Assembly: GCA_963808775.1 (NCBI GenBank)
Contig: CAWEGR010000002.1
Coordinates: 1 to 64,000, forward strand
DNA length: 64,000 nucleotides
Origin: JACVRW01 sp963808775
GTDB lineage: Bacteria; Actinomycetota; Thermoleophilia; Solirubrobacterales; Thermoleophilaceae
Reading direction: 5' to 3'
The notes beneath the pieces are model-generated. The model did not search any database, was not told the DNA's origin, and was given only the letters and a program-made list of their open reading frames with translations. The stretch's first letter is position 1; each line of letters begins with the position of its first letter. Both the position numbers and the translations under genes were made by a program. This document shows positions 42,856-51,788 of this stretch, piece by piece.

Positions 42856-44379
42856 CTAGGCCGCGGGCGCCTCGAGCGGCTCGACCCGCGGGAAGAGCTG
42901 ATCGAGCTCGCCGATCTGCGCACCGCCGCCGACGGCGCCGAGCCGCGCGCAATCGAGATCGAGCTCCGGGCGCCCGAGCGCGGCGAGCAGCCGCTCGGCC
43001 GAGGACGGCATGAACGCGTGCACCAGCACGGAGACCACGCGCAGGCCCTCGGCCGCCGTGTAGAGGATCTCGTCGAGCCGCGCCGCCTGCGCATCGTCCT
43101 TGGCGAGCTTCCAGGGCTCCTCCTCCTGGACGAAGCGGTTGAGGCGCTTGATGCGCTGCCAGATCTCGTCGAGCGCCTGCGTGATCTCGACCCGGTCGAT
43201 CGCGTCGCCCACGGACTCGGCGAGACCGTCGAACTCCGCTACGAGGGCGCTCGCCGGCTGGGCCTCGGGGACCACGCCGTCGCGGTAGCGGCCGATCATC
43301 GCCAGCGTGCGGCTGGCGAGGTTGCCGTACTCGTTCGCGAGCTCGGTCGTATAGCGGGTCTCGAAGCCCTCGGGCGATACCTCGCCGTCGGCGCCGAAGC
43401 TGACCTCGCGCATCAGGTAGAAGCGCAGCGCGTCCGGCCCGTAGAGCTCGGCCACCCGGACCGGCTCGATCACGTTGCCGAGCGACTTCGACATCTTGTG
43501 CTCGCCCCGCAGGAGGAAGCCGTGGATCGACACGTGCCGCGGCACCTCGAGGTCCGCGGCCATCAGCATCGCCGGCCAGATCACGGCGTGGAACTTGAGG
43601 ATGTCCTTGCCGATCAGGTGGACGCTCGCGGGCCAGAAGCGGTCGGTCAGGTCCTCCCCCGGGCGCGCGTAGGAGAGCGCCGTGTAGTAGTTGAGGAGAG
43701 CGTCGATCCAGACGTAGATCACCTGCGTCGGGTCCCACGGCACCGGCACCCCCCACTTGAGCCGCTGGCGCGAGAGCGAGACGTCGCGCAGCCCGCTCTT
43801 GATGAAGGCAAGCGCCTCGTTGTAGCGGTTCTGCGGGATCACGAAGCCGGGCTGCTCCGCGTAGAGGCGCTCGAGCGGCTCCTGGAAGCTCGACAGGCGG
43901 AAGAACCAGTTGTCCTCCTTCTCGATCTCGAGGTCGATCAGGTGGATCGGGCAGCGGTTGCCCTCCGCGAGCTCGGACTCCGTCTTGAAGTCGGCGCAGC
44001 GCGGGCAGTACCAGCCCTCGTAGTGCCCCGCGTACACGTGCCCGTTGTCGTGGATGCGCTGGACGACCTCGGCGACCTTCGCCATGTGCTCCGGGTCGGT
44101 CGTGCGGATGAAGAAGTCGTTCGTGGCCTCGACGACACCCGCGAGCTCCTTGAAGCGGATCGCATTGCGGTCGCCGAGCTCACGCGGGGTGATGCCGAGC
44201 TCCTCAGCCGCCTGCGCCACCGGCTCGCCGTGCTCGTCGGTGCCCGTGAGGAAGAAGACCTCCTCGCCGCGCTGGCGCATGTGCCGTGCGAGCACGTCGG
44301 CGGCGATGGTCGTGTAGGCGTGCCCGAGATGCGGCTCGCCGTTCACGTAGTAGATCGGGGTGGTCACGTAGTAGGGCAC
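42856..44379 (-). CDS. metG: Methionyl-tRNA synthetase
   Basis: 507 residues: YYVTTPIYYVNGEPHLGHAY with the HLGH form of HIGH, FFLTGTDEHGEPVAQAAEEL, one zinc knuckle (YCPRCADFKTESEL ... RCPIH), WIDALLNYYTALSY, LRGEHKMSKSLGNVIEPVRV with KMSKS, and the anticodon-binding helical domain. Starts at GTG 44379. A TAGCAT box (44393-44388) built on the M23 gene's TAG stop lies 8 nt before the start, pointing to leaderless transcription. Confidence 0.97.
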   Translation of the reverse strand: MPYYVTTPIYYVNGEPHLGHAYTTIAADVLARHMRQRGEEVFFLTGTDEHGEPVAQAAEELGITPRELGDRNAIRFKELAGVVEATNDFFIRTTDPEHMAKVAEVVQRIHDNGHVYAGHYEGWYCPRCADFKTESELAEGNRCPIHLIDLEIEKEDNWFFRLSSFQEPLERLYAEQPGFVIPQNRYNEALAFIKSGLRDVSLSRQRLKWGVPVPWDPTQVIYVWIDALLNYYTALSYARPGEDLTDRFWPASVHLIGKDILKFHAVIWPAMLMAADLEVPRHVSIHGFLLRGEHKMSKSLGNVIEPVRVAELYGPDALRFYLMREVSFGADGEVSPEGFETRYTTELANEYGNLASRTLAMIGRYRDGVVPEAQPASALVAEFDGLAESVGDAIDRVEITQALDEIWQRIKRLNRFVQEEEPWKLAKDDAQAARLDEILYTAAEGLRVVSVLVHAFMPSSAERLLAALGRPELDLDCARLGAVGGGAQIGELDQLFPRVEPLEAPAA

Positions 44380-44390
44380 CGTGATCGATG

Positions 44391-45428
44391 CTACCCGCGC
44401 GCCCGCAGCAGCCCGAGCACGGCTGAGCGGCCACGGCGCGTGGCGCGGCGCCCGTCCTCCGTCAACCCGAGCAGCGCGGCCGCGAGCAGCAGGCCAAGGC
44501 AGGCGAGCACGAAGCCCGGGCCGGGGCCGCTCGCCGAGGGGGGCGCGGGTGGAACCGCCGGCTGCGGTGCCGGCGCGGGGACCGCCGGGGCGCTGGGGCG
44601 GCGAGCGGCTTGCCCGGGTTCGGGCCCGGAGAGCGGGGCCTCACGCGCGGCGGGGAGCGGCGCCGCGGGCGCGGCGCGCGGACCGATCCGCGCCGGCGCG
44701 CCGCGCGGCTGCGCAGCACGCGCGGGCGCGGACGCCGGAGCCCCGACGCGGGGCGGCACCGGCACGCGGCGAGGCACGCGCACGCGAGGGCGCGCCGGGA
44801 CCCGCCGGCCTGCCGGGACCCTGCGCGGCTCTGGCGCGGTCCGGGGCGCCGGGCTCGGCGCGGCTTCGGGCACGGATGCCGGCGGCGCGGGCAGTGGAAG
44901 CGGAGCGGGCTCGGGCCGCGGCGGCGCCTCCGGCGGCCCGAACGGTGGCGGCGGCAGGAAGGCGAGCGGGTCGCGGTAGGCATGACGCGAGCCGGACTCG
45001 CGCACGCCGAAGTGGAGATGCGGCTCCTCCGCGGAGCGCGATCCGCTCGCGCCCACCGCGCCGATTCGGTCGCCGGCCGCGACCCGGTCGCCCTCGCGAA
45101 CGCTCGCGGCCGACAGGTGCAGGTAGGTCGTATCGACGCCCTCGCTCGTCCGCACGCTGACCGTCAGCCCGGCCGTTCCGACCACTCCCGAGTTGAGCAC
45201 CTCGCCGCCCGCGGCAGCTCGCACGGGCGTGCCGAGCGGCGCGGCGATGTCGATGCCGCGGTGCTGGCCGGCGGCATACGGGTCGTCGCCGTTCCGGTAG
45301 GAGGTGATCACCTCCCCCTCCACGGGCCAGAGCCACGCGGCGCGGGCCGGCGCGCAGGGGACGAGCAGAGCCAGAGCGGTGAGGACGGCGAGCAGGCATG
45401 GGCGCATGCGACGAACGTACGTCCGCAT
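44391..45428 (-). CDS. M23-family peptidase with Pro/Arg-rich tail and C-terminal membrane helix
   Basis: 345 residues (ATG 45407 also possible). A Sec signal (LLAVLTALALLVPCAPARAA) precedes the LytM/M23 domain at about 30-150: QHRGIDIAAPLGTPVRAAAG with HxxxD, VDTTYLHLSAASVREGDRVA, and EEPHLHFGVRES with HxH. About 160 Pro/Ala/Arg-rich residues follow, then a membrane helix (FVLACLGLLLAAALLGL) and a basic end, so the enzyme is probably tethered with a wall-spanning linker. It likely cuts peptidoglycan or activates amidases. Directly repeated GTCACGGA sites lie in its promoter region. Confidence 0.88.
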   Translation of the reverse strand: MRTYVRRMRPCLLAVLTALALLVPCAPARAAWLWPVEGEVITSYRNGDDPYAAGQHRGIDIAAPLGTPVRAAAGGEVLNSGVVGTAGLTVSVRTSEGVDTTYLHLSAASVREGDRVAAGDRIGAVGASGSRSAEEPHLHFGVRESGSRHAYRDPLAFLPPPPFGPPEAPPRPEPAPLPLPAPPASVPEAAPSPAPRTAPEPRRVPAGRRVPARPRVRVPRRVPVPPRVGAPASAPARAAQPRGAPARIGPRAAPAAPLPAAREAPLSGPEPGQAARRPSAPAVPAPAPQPAVPPAPPSASGPGPGFVLACLGLLLAAALLGLTEDGRRATRRGRSAVLGLLRARG

Positions 45429-45460
45429 CGCGCGATGTCGCCGAACGGTTTTGCAGTCCC

Positions 45461-45480
45461 GTCACGGAATGTCACGGAGC
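45461..45480. promoter_or_regulatory. Direct repeat upstream of the M23 peptidase gene
   Basis: GTCACGGAAT followed at once by GTCACGGAGC: two 8-nt identical half-sites one helical turn apart, in the 65-nt gap before the M23 gene. This is the layout of OmpR-family response-regulator sites such as those of MtrA. Confidence 0.5.
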
Positions 45481-45493
45481 TGTGCGCGTCCGG

Positions 45494-46309
45494 TTACGAG
45501 CCCGTGAGCGCCCGGTAGAGCGCGTTCGCGCTCGACCCCGTCAGCTCGGCGACCACCGAGGCCGCCTTGCGGGGATGGGCGCCCGCCTCGACGAGGCGGC
45601 GCAGCGCGTCGAGCCCCTCCGGCTCGGCGCCGTCCGGCGCGCGCGGTGACGGCGGCCCCAGCACCAGCACGACCTCGCCCTTGGGCGGCGCGTCGGCGTA
45701 GCGGGCCGCCAGTTCCGCCGCGCGGCCGCGCACCACCTCCTCGTGCGCCTTCGTCAGCTCGCGGCAGACCGCCACCTCGCGCTCGGGGTCGATCTCCGCG
45801 AGCAGGGCCAGGGTGGCGGGCACCCGCCGCGGCGACTCGAAGGCCACGAGCGTCCCGCCCGGCTCCGACAGCTCCCGGCGCAGCTCGCCCTTCTTGCGCG
45901 GGAGGAAGCCGTGGAAGCGCCACTCGTCCGCCGGCAGGCCCGACGCCACGAGCGCGGTGATCGCCGCCGACGGCCCGGGCAGCACCTCGACCGGCAGCCC
46001 CGCCGCCACGCAGCCGCGCACGAGCAGGTAGCCGGGGTCGGAGACGAGCGGCATGCCGGCGTCCGAGACGAGCGCCACCACGGCCCCCGAGCGCATCCGC
46101 TTCACGAGCTCAGCCGATCGCGACGCCTCGTTGTGCTCGTGGTAGGAGACGAGCCTCGCGCTGACGCCGTAGCGGTCGAGCAGCACGCGCGTCCGGCGGG
46201 TGTCCTCGCAGGCGACCACATCCGCCTCGCGCAGGGCGGAGAGCACGCGCAGCGTGATGTCCTCGAGGTTTCCGATCGGCGTCGGGCAGACCACGAGCCG
46301 GCCGCTCAC
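45494..46309 (-). CDS. rsmI: 16S rRNA (cytidine-2'-O)-methyltransferase RsmI
   Basis: 271 residues from GTG 46309 (GTGA overlap with the kinase stop). Tetrapyrrole-methylase fold: LVVCPTPIGNLEDITLRVLS, VVACEDTRRTRVLLDRYGV, VVALVSDAGMPLVSDPGYLL, VLPGPSAAITALVASGLP, FHGFLPRKKGELRR. Methylates C1402 of 16S rRNA. Confidence 0.96.
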   Translation of the reverse strand: MSGRLVVCPTPIGNLEDITLRVLSALREADVVACEDTRRTRVLLDRYGVSARLVSYHEHNEASRSAELVKRMRSGAVVALVSDAGMPLVSDPGYLLVRGCVAAGLPVEVLPGPSAAITALVASGLPADEWRFHGFLPRKKGELRRELSEPGGTLVAFESPRRVPATLALLAEIDPEREVAVCRELTKAHEEVVRGRAAELAARYADAPPKGEVVLVLGPPSPRAPDGAEPEGLDALRRLVEAGAHPRKAASVVAELTGSSANALYRALTGS

Positions 46310-47274
46310 GAGCGCGGCTCCTCGCCGAGCAGGTCGAGCGCCATCATCGCCGCGCCCAGCATCCCCGACTCGTCGCCGAAGTGGGCGGCCACGATCCGCA
46401 CCGCCTCGCGGGCCGGCGGCAGGGCGCGCTCGGCCACCACACGGCGGGCCGGCTCCAGCAGCAGCTCGCCCGCCCGCACCGCGCCGCCGCCGATCACGAT
46501 CACCTCGGGGTTGAAGACGTTGACCACGCCGACGAGCCCGTAGCCGAGCCGGCGGCCGATCTCAGCGACCACCTCGAGCGCCGCCTGGTCGCCCGAGTGC
46601 GCGAGCTCGGTCACGATCCCGCCGCTGATCTCGAGCCCGGCCGCGAGCCGGCGCCCGAGCTCCGTGTCCGGCTCCTCCGCCGCGACCCGCTCTCCCTCCC
46701 GCCCGATCGCGTTGCCCGACACGAGCACCTCGAAGCAGCCGCGGCCGGGGCAGTCGCCCGGGCAGTCGGGCCCGTGGATGTCGAGCACCGTGTGACCGAG
46801 CTCCGAGCCCATCCCGGAGGCGCCGCGGTAAACCGCGCCGTCGAGCCACAGCCCGCTCCCGATGCCGGTGCCGAGCGAGATCATCACGACGTGCCGGGCG
46901 TCGCGCGCGGCGCCCGCCCGCGCCTCGGCGAGCACCGAGGCGTTGCCGTCGTTGTCGACCACCACGGGCAGCGACAGGCGCTCCGTCATGAAGTCGCGGA
47001 AGGCGACATCGTCGAGCGGCAGGTGGTTCGACCAGCGTGAGATGCCCGTCTCCCACTCCACGAGCGCGGGCAGCCCGAAGCCGACCGCCTCGACCTCGGG
47101 AGCGGCCGCCCGCACCTCCTCGACGGCCTCGAGAAAGATCGCCAAAGTCTCCTGGCGATCGGCTCCGCGCCAGAGCCGATGGACGCGGTGATGCACCACG
47201 AGATCCTCGTCGACGACCCCGCCGAGGAGCTTCGTGCCACCCGCGTCGATACCGATAACCCGCCTCGGCGGCAT
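46306..47274 (-). CDS. ROK-family glucokinase
   Basis: 322 residues: RVIGIDAGGTKLLGGVVDED phosphate loop, VVVDNDGNASVLAEARAGAA with catalytic Asp, MISLGTGIGSGLWLDG, GELGHTVL-like SELGHTVLDIHGPD, and zinc-binding CPGDCPGRGCFEVLVSG. Phosphorylates glucose or a related hexose with ATP. Couples to rsmI by a 4-nt overlap; divergent from the LCP gene. Confidence 0.92.
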   Translation of the reverse strand: MPPRRVIGIDAGGTKLLGGVVDEDLVVHHRVHRLWRGADRQETLAIFLEAVEEVRAAAPEVEAVGFGLPALVEWETGISRWSNHLPLDDVAFRDFMTERLSLPVVVDNDGNASVLAEARAGAARDARHVVMISLGTGIGSGLWLDGAVYRGASGMGSELGHTVLDIHGPDCPGDCPGRGCFEVLVSGNAIGREGERVAAEEPDTELGRRLAAGLEISGGIVTELAHSGDQAALEVVAEIGRRLGYGLVGVVNVFNPEVIVIGGGAVRAGELLLEPARRVVAERALPPAREAVRIVAAHFGDESGMLGAAMMALDLLGEEPRS

Positions 47275-47297
47275 GGCGGGTAGATATACAGAGGGGG

Positions 47298-48383
47298 GTG
47301 AATGGTCCGACGCCCGGCCCCAAGAAGGACCGGCCGGAGTACAACGTCTATCGCGCCCGCAAGCGGCCGATCGCCCGTGGTGGCGATCTCGACGCGCTGC
47401 GCAAACGGCTCGACCGCTTCCGCCGCGGCGACGGCGATCGCCCGCGCCCCCCGCGCGAGGACAAGCGCCCGATCACGCCCGGGCGCGTGGCCAAGTGGAT
47501 CGCCATCGGCGTCGCCGGCTGGCTGCTGCTCTCGCTCGTCCTGTTCTTCGTCAGCGCCACCACCCAGGAGGGCATCTCGCCCGAGGCGGAGGCCGCGCTG
47601 TCGGACAGCGGCAACCTGCTCACCGGCTCCACGATCCTGGTGCTCGGCTCCGACGTTCGCACCGGCGAGTCGATCGACCAGTCGGACAGCGGGCCGGGGC
47701 GCTCCGACACGATCATGCTCGTCCACGCCGCGCTCGGCAGCGTGCGCAAGCTGTCGATCCCGCGGGACGTTGAGGTCGACATCCCGGGCCAGGGGATCAA
47801 CAAGATCAACGCGGCCTACGCGTTCGGCGGCCCCGCCCTCACGATCGAGACCGTCGAGAAGTTCCTCGGCAACGGGCTCGAGATCAACCACCTGGTCGAG
47901 GTCGACTTCGCGGACTTCCCGGAGTTCATCGACTCGCTGGGCGGCATCACCGTCGACAACAAGTCGCGCATCTGCGCGCCGCCCTTCGACAACTTCTGGA
48001 AGGGCCTGCGCTTCAAGAAGGGCGAGGTCGAGCTCGACGGCACGCGTGCCCTCGGCTTCGCCCGCGTGCGCAAGAACAACTGCGCGCCGGCCGAGGACGA
48101 CCGCGACCGCGCCGCACGGCAGCAGGAGGTGCTGCGCGCGATCGGCGCCCAGGTCAAGTCGCCGAGCACGTTCTTCCGCCTGCCCTGGGTGAGCTGGAAC
48201 GCGCCGAAGACGCTGAGGACCGACATGGGCGGCTTCCAGCTCATGGCGCTGTTCGCCGACATGGCGACGGGCAACTCCGCCGACACCGAGGTGCTCGAGG
48301 CCACCTGCTGCAACGGCTCGAACCTGTTCGTCTCGGACGGCGCCAAGCAGGAGGCCGTCGAGAAGCTGCTCGAGGGTGACTAG
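47298..48383 (+). CDS. LytR-CpsA-Psr (LCP) family wall-polymer ligase
   Basis: 361 residues from GTG 47298 with GAGGGGG just upstream. A basic cytoplasmic N-terminus (about 65 residues) precedes one membrane helix (WIAIGVAGWLLLSLVLFFVS) and an extracellular LCP domain: ILVLGSDVRTGE, GRSDTIMLVHAALGSVRKLS, IPRDVEVDIPGQGINKINAA, VEVDFADFPEFIDSLGGITV, GTRALGFARVRKNN. Conserved Arg and Asp residues for pyrophosphate-lipid substrates are present. Transfers glycopolymers from polyprenyl phosphate to peptidoglycan. Convergent with fmdB. Confidence 0.93.
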   Translation: MNGPTPGPKKDRPEYNVYRARKRPIARGGDLDALRKRLDRFRRGDGDRPRPPREDKRPITPGRVAKWIAIGVAGWLLLSLVLFFVSATTQEGISPEAEAALSDSGNLLTGSTILVLGSDVRTGESIDQSDSGPGRSDTIMLVHAALGSVRKLSIPRDVEVDIPGQGINKINAAYAFGGPALTIETVEKFLGNGLEINHLVEVDFADFPEFIDSLGGITVDNKSRICAPPFDNFWKGLRFKKGEVELDGTRALGFARVRKNNCAPAEDDRDRAARQQEVLRAIGAQVKSPSTFFRLPWVSWNAPKTLRTDMGGFQLMALFADMATGNSADTEVLEATCCNGSNLFVSDGAKQEAVEKLLEGD

Positions 48384-48697
48384 CTAGTCGGACTTCGAGG
48401 ACGAGGAGGAGGACGACGAGGACGAGCCCGTGTCCTTCTCTTCCCGCTCGAGCTGTCCGACTTCTCGGACTTCTCGGACTTCTCCGACGAGGACGACTCC
48501 GAGCTGGATGCCGACTTGCTCTTCTTGCCGTAGTCCGTGTTGTAGAAGCCGGATCCCTTGAAGTGCACCGCGACGGGGTGGAAGACCCGCTGGACCGGCG
48601 CCTCGCAGGTCGAGCAGCTCGTGAGCGGATCGTCGGTCATGCGCTGCATGACCTCGAACAGATGCCCGTTGTCACAGCGGTACTCGTAGATCGGCAT
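48384..48697 (-). CDS. FmdB-family zinc-ribbon protein (C-terminal frameshift)
   Basis: ATG 48697: MPIYEYRCDNGHLFEVMQRM, SCSTCEAPVQRVFHPVAVHF and KGSGFYNTDYGKKSKSASSS, the FmdB zinc ribbon (C..H, CxxC) and its GSGFYxTDY motif. The tail is Ser/Glu/Lys repeats. As read, it ends in an Arg/Pro-rich stretch at 48380 overlapping the LCP stop. One indel near 48436-48460 restores a Ser-rich acidic tail ending KSD with TAG at 48384, clear of LCP. Function in regulation is uncertain. Confidence 0.85.
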
Positions 48698-48752
48698 GGC
48701 ACTCCGAGTATATGAGTGCCAACGCCAAGCTCGATGTAGGGTCACGGCCGTG

Positions 48753-50106
48753 GTGACCATGGACCAGATCGTCGCGCTCTGCAAGCGGCGCGGCTTCATC
48801 TTCCCGGCGTCGGAGATCTACGGCGGCATCGCCAACACGTACGACTACGGCCACTACGGCGTGCTGCTGAAGAACAACGTGATCGCCGAGTGGTGGAAGG
48901 CGATGATCCAGGAGCGCGACGACGTCGTGGCGCTCGACTCGGCGATCATCCAGCACCCGCGCACGTGGGAGGCGTCCGGCCACCTGGCGGGCTTCACGGA
49001 CCCGCTCATCGACTGCCGCACCTGCAAGCGCCGCTTCCGGGCCGACCACCTCGAGGAGGAGCGCGCGGGCACCGGCACGAACCCCGACGTCCGCTGCGGC
49101 CACGCCCCGTCGAAGCTGCCGGGCGACCACCCCGACTGCGACCTCACGGACCCGCGCGAGTTCAACCTGATGTTCGAGACGACGATCGGCCCGGTGAAGG
49201 ACGCGGGCTCGACCGTCTATCTGCGCCCCGAGACGGCTCAGGGCATCTTCCTCGACTTCAAGAACACCCTGCAGTACGCGCGCCGCAAGCCGCCGTTCGG
49301 CATCGCGCAGGTGGGCAAGTCGTTCCGCAACGAGATCACGCCGGGCAACTTCATCTTCCGCACGCTCGAGTTCGAGCAGATGGAGATGGAGTTCTTCGTG
49401 CCGCCGGACGAGGCCGGGCGCTGGCACGACCACTGGATGGAGCAGCGCATGGCGTGGTACGAGGGGCTCGGCATCGACCCGGAGCATCTGCGCCTGCGCG
49501 CGCACGGCGCCGACGAGCTGTCGCACTACTCGTCCGCGACGAGCGACATCGAGTACCTCTATCCGATCGGCTGGTCAGAGCTCGAGGGCATCGCGAACCG
49601 CGGCGACTTCGACCTCACCCAGCACGCCGAGCACTCCGGGGAGAAGCTCGAGTACGTGGACACCGCGACGGGCGAGCGCTTCGTGCCGCACGTGATCGAG
49701 CCGGCGGCGGGGGTCGGGCGGACGATGCTCGCCCTGCTCTGCGACGCGTACGACGAGGAGGAGGTCGAGGGCCGCCAGCGCACGCTGCTGCGCCTCCACC
49801 CGCAGGGTGGCGCCCGTCAAGGTGGCGGTGCTCCCGCTGGTGAACCGCGACGGCATGCCGGAGCGAGCGCGCGAGCTCTACGAGGAGCTGCGCTCGACGC
49901 TGCCGGCGGAGTACGACGCCGGCGGTTCGATCGGCAAGCGCTACCGCCGCCAGGACGAGATCGGCACGCCCTGGGGGATCACGGTCGACGGCCAGACGAT
50001 GGAGGACGGGACCGTGACGCTGCGGGACCGCGACTCGCTCGAGCAGGAGCGCCTGCCGGCGGACGAGGTCGCGAAGGAACTCGCCCGCCGGCTGCACGCG
50101 GCGTAG
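48753..50106 (+). CDS. glyS: Glycyl-tRNA synthetase, dimeric class II (one extra base)
   Basis: About 450 residues. Class II motifs: IVALCKRRGFIFPASEIYGG, TVYLRPETAQGIFLDFKNTL, FGIAQVGKSFRNEITPGNFI (motif 2), FRTLEFEQMEMEFFVPPDEA, and GVGRTMLALLCDAYDEEEVE (motif 3). At 49804 an extra A breaks the frame; without it the protein continues LHPRVAPVKVAVLPLVNRDG into the anticodon domain (GKRYRRQDEIGTPWGITVDG). A TAGGGT box (48737-48742) supports GTG 48750 or 48753 as start. An essential gene, so the indel is almost certainly an error. Confidence 0.94.
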
Positions 50107-50108
50107 CG

Positions 50109-50868
50109 CTACTGGACGCAGGCCTGGATCTTGGCCACGTCGCTGCCCGCCTCGGTCAGGCACTCGGCCTGCGAGACGGCGTCCTTCGTCTGGGAGCTCG
50201 AGCCGCCGCCGGAGCCGCTGCCGCTGTTCCCTCCGAGACCGTTCTGCTCGAGGGCGCGCTGCGTCGGGTCCGCGAGGCCCGAGCCGTCCGGGTTCGCCTG
50301 GAAGACGATGCCGGTGCGGTCCTCCGACTCGGCGTTCACGGACCACGCGAGGTCGCCGTCCACGAGCCCGCGCTCGATCGTCATGTTCGTGACCACGCAG
50401 TGAGCCGTCCTCGGCCACGACGGCCTCGGCGAGCTTCTGGGTGATGCCGTCGTTCAGCGTCTCGTACGCGAACTGCGAGCCCTCGATCGAGCCGGTGCCG
50501 ATGATCTTGACCTTGAACTCGCCCATCTCGCCGTTCTTGGCGTAGTAGCGGTAGCCCTTGGCCCTCTCGCCGTCCTTGATCTGGAACTCGACCATGTACG
50601 GCAGGACGCCGACCTTCAGCAGCTCGGGGTTGTCGCCGGCGTTCTCCTCGAGCATGTCGAGCGCCTTGGCGAAGTTCTCGGAGCGGTAGAGGCTCTCCGA
50701 CTCGTCGATGTCGGTCGGGTTCGAAGGAACGTTCTCGAAGCCGACAGCCTCCGTCACCTCGTCGACCTTGTTCATCACGACGCCCTTGATGACGAAGATC
50801 GGCACGGCCACGACGGCCAGCCCGATGAGAGCGAAGATGATGAATCGTCCGGCGATGAGTGCGCGCAT
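50109..50868 (-). CDS. Membrane-anchored protein of unknown function (frameshifted)
   Basis: About 252 residues after joining two frames at 50396-50405. One N-terminal membrane helix (FIIFALIGLAVVAVPIFVIK), a mixed domain (DIDESESLYRSENFAKALDM, VLPYMVEFQIKDGERAKGYR), then VVTNMTIERGLVDGDLAWSV, a Gly/Ser/Asn-rich linker and a Cys-containing end (AECLTEAGSDVAKIQACVQ). Not recognised. AGGAGG lies 9 nt before ATG 50868. Convergent with glyS; probably exported and anchored. Confidence 0.7.
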
Positions 50869-51060
50869 TGCGAATCCTCCTGGATAAAGGGGTTGGTCGC
50901 AGGTCCAACCGCCCGGCCAGAGGGGAATTACGCGGCGCCGCGAGTTTCCCTGCGCGTGACTCGAATCGGCCGTGCTGAGGGGTTGTCCTGCCTAACCCGG
51001 CCACCGTCCGGGAAAGTCAGGACGCTTGCCCGAGGAACGGGCCGGACCGCGCGCAGAGGC

Positions 51061-51699
51061 TCAGGCCGCCGCGCCGAGCATCCGGCGGGCCACGCCCACG
51101 CCGAGCTCGAACGAGGCCTCCTGGTCCCAGTGCGGGTCGGCCAGCACCTGGATGCCCCAGCCGTCGCCGAGCGCGAACAGCATCGACGCGACCGCCTCGG
51201 CGGGCGCCTCGAGCGAGATCACGCCCTCCTCGTCCTTCAGCCGCAGCCAGCCCGCGAGCCGCTCCCGCCACTGGCGGTAGAGCTCAGCCAGCTCGGCGCG
51301 GATCTCGTCGGAGTGGCGCGAGGCGGAGAGCATCTCGTAGATGACCGCCTGGCCACCCTCGTCGTCCTCGAGGAACTCGTTCAGGCCGATCACGAGGGCG
51401 TCGAGGATCTCGTCCGCGCTCGACGCCTGCGCGAGCCGCTCGTCCATCCGCTGGTTGCGGATCTCGCAGTCGTGGCGCACGACCTCGACGAGGAGCTGCT
51501 CCTTCGAGCCGAAGTAGTAGTGCAGCAGCCCGCGCGAGACGCCGGCCTCGCGGGCGACGTGGTCGAACGTCGAGCCGGCGGCGCCGCGCCTGCCGACGCT
51601 GTCGCGCATCGCGGCGATGATTCGCTGCGCCTTGTCGCCCTCGAGGCGCCGCCGCGCCTCCGCCTGACTTGTGGTCGCAGCCTCCATGGGAGCGGCCAT
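51061..51699 (-). CDS. TetR-family transcriptional regulator
   Basis: 212 residues from ATG 51699. N-terminal HTH: RIIAAMRDSVGRRGAAGSTF, DHVAREAGVSRGLLHYYFGS, KEQLLVEVVRHDCEIR; the C-terminal ligand domain is helical (EILDALVIGLNEFLEDDEGG). The LLHYYFGSKEQLL signature is BetI/AcrR-like. A palindrome at 51702-51715 touches its start, suggesting autorepression, and nearly the same palindrome precedes the R2-like oxidase gene 32 kb away. Confidence 0.93.
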   Translation of the reverse strand: MAAPMEAATTSQAEARRRLEGDKAQRIIAAMRDSVGRRGAAGSTFDHVAREAGVSRGLLHYYFGSKEQLLVEVVRHDCEIRNQRMDERLAQASSADEILDALVIGLNEFLEDDEGGQAVIYEMLSASRHSDEIRAELAELYRQWRERLAGWLRLKDEEGVISLEAPAEAVASMLFALGDGWGIQVLADPHWDQEASFELGVGVARRMLGAAA

Positions 51700-51701
51700 C
51701 C

Positions 51702-51715
51702 TAGCTGGCCAGCCA
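51702..51715. promoter_or_regulatory. Operator candidate at the tetR start
   Basis: TAGCTGGCCAGCCA, 3 nt upstream of the tetR ATG, differing by one base from the perfect palindrome at 19021-19034. Confidence 0.6.
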
Positions 51716-51726
51716 GCCAGAACGCC

Positions 51727-51750
51727 GAGGGGCGCCCAAAGGCGCCCCTC
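51727..51750. terminator. Strong hairpin between the helical membrane protein gene and tetR
   Basis: Perfect 10-bp stem GAGGGGCGCC / GGCGCCCCTC with a 4-nt loop. No U-tract. Probably terminates transcription from the 51789-52250 gene. Confidence 0.6.
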
Positions 51751-51788
51751 GAAGATCGTCACCGGCCGGGCGGGCCGGTCCTGCCGAG

